From the NCBI GenBank assembly GCA_029552825.1, contig JAKPDL010000224.1:1-64000 (forward strand): a stretch of DNA of 64,000 bases, written 5' to 3'. Under the pieces are notes generated by a model that saw only the letters and a program-made list of their open reading frames with translations, ran no database searches and was not told the DNA's origin. A program made the translations under genes and the position numbers. Source of the stretch: Bacteroidota bacterium (lineage in GTDB: Bacteria; Bacteroidota; Bacteroidia; Bacteroidales; VadinHA17). The first letter of the stretch is position 1, and the number at the start of each line of letters is the position of its first letter. Shown here in pieces: positions 61,593 through 64,000 of the stretch.

Positions 61593-64000
61593 ATGGATTC
61601 ATCATACATCATTTTCAGGCGATGGAATAGCATTACCGGGTGGTTGATGTTTCTGATTTCCACTACAGTATATTTGATTACCATGGAACCCACTGTAAGT
61701 TTCTGGGATTGTGGTGAGTTTATTCTTTCAGCTTTCAGGCTTCAGGTAGGGCATCCTCCCGGTGCTCCGATGTTTATTATGCTTGGGCGTATTGCTACGT
61801 TGTTTGCAGGAGGAGATACATCAAAAGTGGCAGTTACAATGAATGCCCTTTCAGCGATATGCAGTGGATTTACGATTTTGTTCCTCTTCTGGACTATAAC
61901 TCATCTTGTTAGAAAGGCTCTTTGTAATGATGGTATTCCTGCTTCAAATCAGATTTTTCCGGTCCTTGCAAGTGGTGTAACAGGAGCTCTGGCATATACT
62001 TTTTCTGACACTTTCTGGTTTTCAGCTGTCGAAGGTGAGTTATATGCAATGTCGTCTCTTATAACCGCTCTTGTATTCTGGGCGATGCTAAAATGGGAAG
62101 ATGAAGCTGATGAACCCTCTGCTGGACGGTGGATCGTTCTGATAGCATACCTGATGGGACTGGGCATGGGTATTCACCGGCTTAATCTGCTTGTGCTTCC
62201 TGTTCTGGTGTTCATTTATTATTTCAGGAAATATGAAGTGACTGTAAAAGGGTTACTTAAAACATTTGTTATAGCAGTAGCTCTTCTATGGTTTGTAGTT
62301 TTCGTTTTTATTCCTGGAGTTCCAAGGGTGGGAAGCTGGTTTGAACTTCTATTTGTTAATGTATTCGGTCTGCCTTATAATTCAGGACTTTTATTTTATG
62401 TGGCATTTCTCATTGCACTTTTAGTAATACTTGTAAGATATTCTCTAAAGAAGCAAAACATTCTCCTTAACTATATTGTTACCATATTGACGGTTATTCT
62501 TATAGGCTATTCATCATATGCCATGATAATTATAAGGTCATCGGCAAAGCCGCCTATGAACCAGAATGACCCGTCAAACATTTTTTCGTTTATCTATTAT
62601 ATAAACATGGAGCAGTATGGCAGTTCACCAAAAGTTTATGGTAATTATTACAATGCTCCGGTAACGAGAGTCAGGGAAGTTATTGCTGGATACAACAAGA
62701 TAAACGGAAGATATGAACCTTATTACAGGCCGAAATACGGATACCATGAGAAATTCGAAACAATTTTCCCTCGCATGTACAGTTCAGAACCTGACCATGA
62801 AGCTGCATACAAATACTGGGGGAAAATAAAGGGCAGGCGTTATACTGTTGAATCTTCATCAGGTAAAACGACTCTTGTTTGTCCTACTTTTGTGGAGAAT
62901 CTGAGATTTTTTTTCAGGTACCAGGTAGGGTTTATGTATTTCAGGTATTTTATGTGGAATTTTGCGGGCAGGCAGAATGATATTCAAGGGAATGGAAATC
63001 CTCTTTACGGCAACTGGATAAGCGGGATAAAATTTATAGATAACGCAAGGCTTGGCGATCAGGATAAAATACCGGAGGAATTAAGGAAAAATCCAGGGCG
63101 GAACACATATTACTGTTTGCCTCTGCTCCTGGGCCTGGCAGGAATGCTCTGGCAATACAAAAGGGACAAGTACAGGTTCTGGGTGCTCTTTGGCTTCTTT
63201 TTCATGACAGGGCTGGCAATTATTGTATATCTGAATCAATATCCAAATCAACCTCGCGAAAGGGATTATGCCTATTCAGGTTCGTTTTATGCATTTTCTG
63301 TCTGGATTGGAGCAGGCTTTATGTTTTTTTATGAGTTTATTAAAAAGCTTGTTCCTGAGAAACCTGCAGCTATTCTCACATTTGTATTGTTGCTGGCTGC
63401 AGTTCCGGCTCTTATGGCATCACAGAACTGGGATGATCATGACAGGTCGGGCCGCTACACAGCACGGGCTATAGGTGCAAACTATCTTAAGTCTGTTGCA
63501 CCGAATGCAATTCTGTTTACTTATGGAGATAATGATTCATTTCCTCTCTGGTATGCTCAGGACGTTGAAGGAACCAGAACAGATGTAAGGGTAGCAAATC
63601 TGAGTTACATTCAGGCTGGGTGGTATATTGAAATGATGAGGCAGAAGGCATGGGATTCTGATCCTCTGCCCTTCTCACTCAGTCAGGATAAATATATTGA
63701 AGGCAAGAGAACTCAGTTGCCAGTTGAAGACCGTGTTGGGAGGCCTGTGCCGCTTAAACAGGTGGTGAATTTTGCCGGACTTGACGACCGGCAGGCAAAA
63801 TTAGATATTACAGGAAGAGGAGATTTTCTCAATTACCTGCCGGCAAGTAAATTTATAATTGATGTTGACACTGCGTTTGTACTTGCAAACGGAACAGTAA
63901 AGAAATATTTTGCCGACAGCATAGTATCACCGATGATTTGGGAGTATACCGAAACAGATGCATTTAAGGGGGACCTTGCAATTATGGATATACTCGCGAC
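61593..64000 (+). CDS. DUF2723 membrane protein, 3' end outside window
   Basis: The frame opens at ATG 61593 and stays open to the window edge (about 802 codons). The N terminus has SFWDCGEFILSAFRLQVGHPPGAP, the DUF2723 signature, with a WDCGEF motif like that of protein O-mannosyltransferase-related enzymes. Many TM helices follow (residues about 15-320), then NIFSFIYYINMEQYG and, in the soluble part, YGDNDSFPLWYAQDVEG. Probably a lipid-linked sugar-dependent glycosyltransferase (GT117-like). In Bacteroidetes these are often linked to surface glycan or protein glycosylation. Confidence 0.9.
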   Translation, partial: MDSSYIIFRRWNSITGWLMFLISTTVYLITMEPTVSFWDCGEFILSAFRLQVGHPPGAPMFIMLGRIATLFAGGDTSKVAVTMNALSAICSGFTILFLFWTITHLVRKALCNDGIPASNQIFPVLASGVTGALAYTFSDTFWFSAVEGELYAMSSLITALVFWAMLKWEDEADEPSAGRWIVLIAYLMGLGMGIHRLNLLVLPVLVFIYYFRKYEVTVKGLLKTFVIAVALLWFVVFVFIPGVPRVGSWFELLFVNVFGLPYNSGLLFYVAFLIALLVILVRYSLKKQNILLNYIVTILTVILIGYSSYAMIIIRSSAKPPMNQNDPSNIFSFIYYINMEQYGSSPKVYGNYYNAPVTRVREVIAGYNKINGRYEPYYRPKYGYHEKFETIFPRMYSSEPDHEAAYKYWGKIKGRRYTVESSSGKTTLVCPTFVENLRFFFRYQVGFMYFRYFMWNFAGRQNDIQGNGNPLYGNWISGIKFIDNARLGDQDKIPEELRKNPGRNTYYCLPLLLGLAGMLWQYKRDKYRFWVLFGFFFMTGLAIIVYLNQYPNQPRERDYAYSGSFYAFSVWIGAGFMFFYEFIKKLVPEKPAAILTFVLLLAAVPALMASQNWDDHDRSGRYTARAIGANYLKSVAPNAILFTYGDNDSFPLWYAQDVEGTRTDVRVANLSYIQAGWYIEMMRQKAWDSDPLPFSLSQDKYIEGKRTQLPVEDRVGRPVPLKQVVNFAGLDDRQAKLDITGRGDFLNYLPASKFIIDVDTAFVLANGTVKKYFADSIVSPMIWEYTETDAFKGDLAIMDILA

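Noticed and set aside
61472-61693. Long N-terminal extension of the beta-barrel-like protein
   Set aside because: It would precede a clean signal peptide and overlap the start of the divergent DUF2723 gene.

Overview
The window looks like chromosomal DNA of an anaerobic member of the Bacteroidota (Bacteroidales/Marinilabiliales-like). The grounds are -7 boxes of the form TAnnTTTG, DUF5916 and DUF1080 proteins, a Bacteroidetes-type ECF sigma/FecR/STN group, fused E1 alpha-beta dehydrogenase, and the gene order rplM-rpsI-rpsB-tsf-pyrH-frr. The base composition is moderately AT-rich. No complete insertion sequence, prophage or CRISPR array is present.

Layout. 0.05-5.5 kb: a tripartite RND efflux operon (permease, adaptor, TolC), all on the minus strand. 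5.6-14.1 kb: a large divergent arsenic island. A long minus-strand operon starts at arsR and holds two tiny thioredoxin-like proteins, an ArsF/ArsG remnant, a UPF0718 permease, AhpD-like proteins, DUF169, a DGC zinc protein, a thioredoxin lipoprotein and a rhodanese. On the plus strand are arsC, a C_GCAxxG_C_C protein, arsM and acr3. 14.3-22.9 kb: a phosphoesterase, a phosphatase, dgkA, a small membrane protein, a DUF5916 protein, an MFS exporter and an anSME-type radical SAM enzyme. 22.9-30.3 kb: a dienelactone hydrolase, DUF190-nrfHA (ammonifying nitrite reductase), and an E2-E1-flavodoxin operon.

30.6-43.0 kb is the most interesting region. It holds a Tat-exported protein, a [NiFe]-hydrogenase maturation protease, a receiver-only response regulator, then mvhD-mvhG-mvhA, two structurally complementary HdrA-like flavoproteins separated by a QmoC-like protein (HdrC fused to a membrane cytochrome-b-like part), and a sensor histidine kinase. 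HdrB is absent. By inference this is a group 3c-type hydrogenase wired through a split HdrA pair to a membrane quinone module, under two-component control and possibly a CRP/FNR-family regulator, since a TGTGA-N6-TCACG dyad lies upstream.

43.0-64.0 kb: tRNA-Leu(CAA), DUF1080 lipoprotein, dxs, an OmpA-type lipoprotein, a four-gene ECF-sigma/FecR operon, a radical SAM protein, a penicillin acylase, the ribosomal/translation cluster (with a rho-independent terminator and two candidate r-protein leaders), a DNA glycosylase, a beta-barrel-like protein and the start of a DUF2723 membrane protein that runs off the end.

A second theme is gene decay. There is an IS4-type transposase tail, an AhpD-like gene with one in-frame stop, an ArsF-ArsG deletion fusion with a signal-peptide frameshift, an alpha-galactosidase gene reduced to its two ends, and a frameshifted mini-ORF before the hydrogenase protease. 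Several of these lesions sit in short A/T runs, so assembly error has to be excluded for those.
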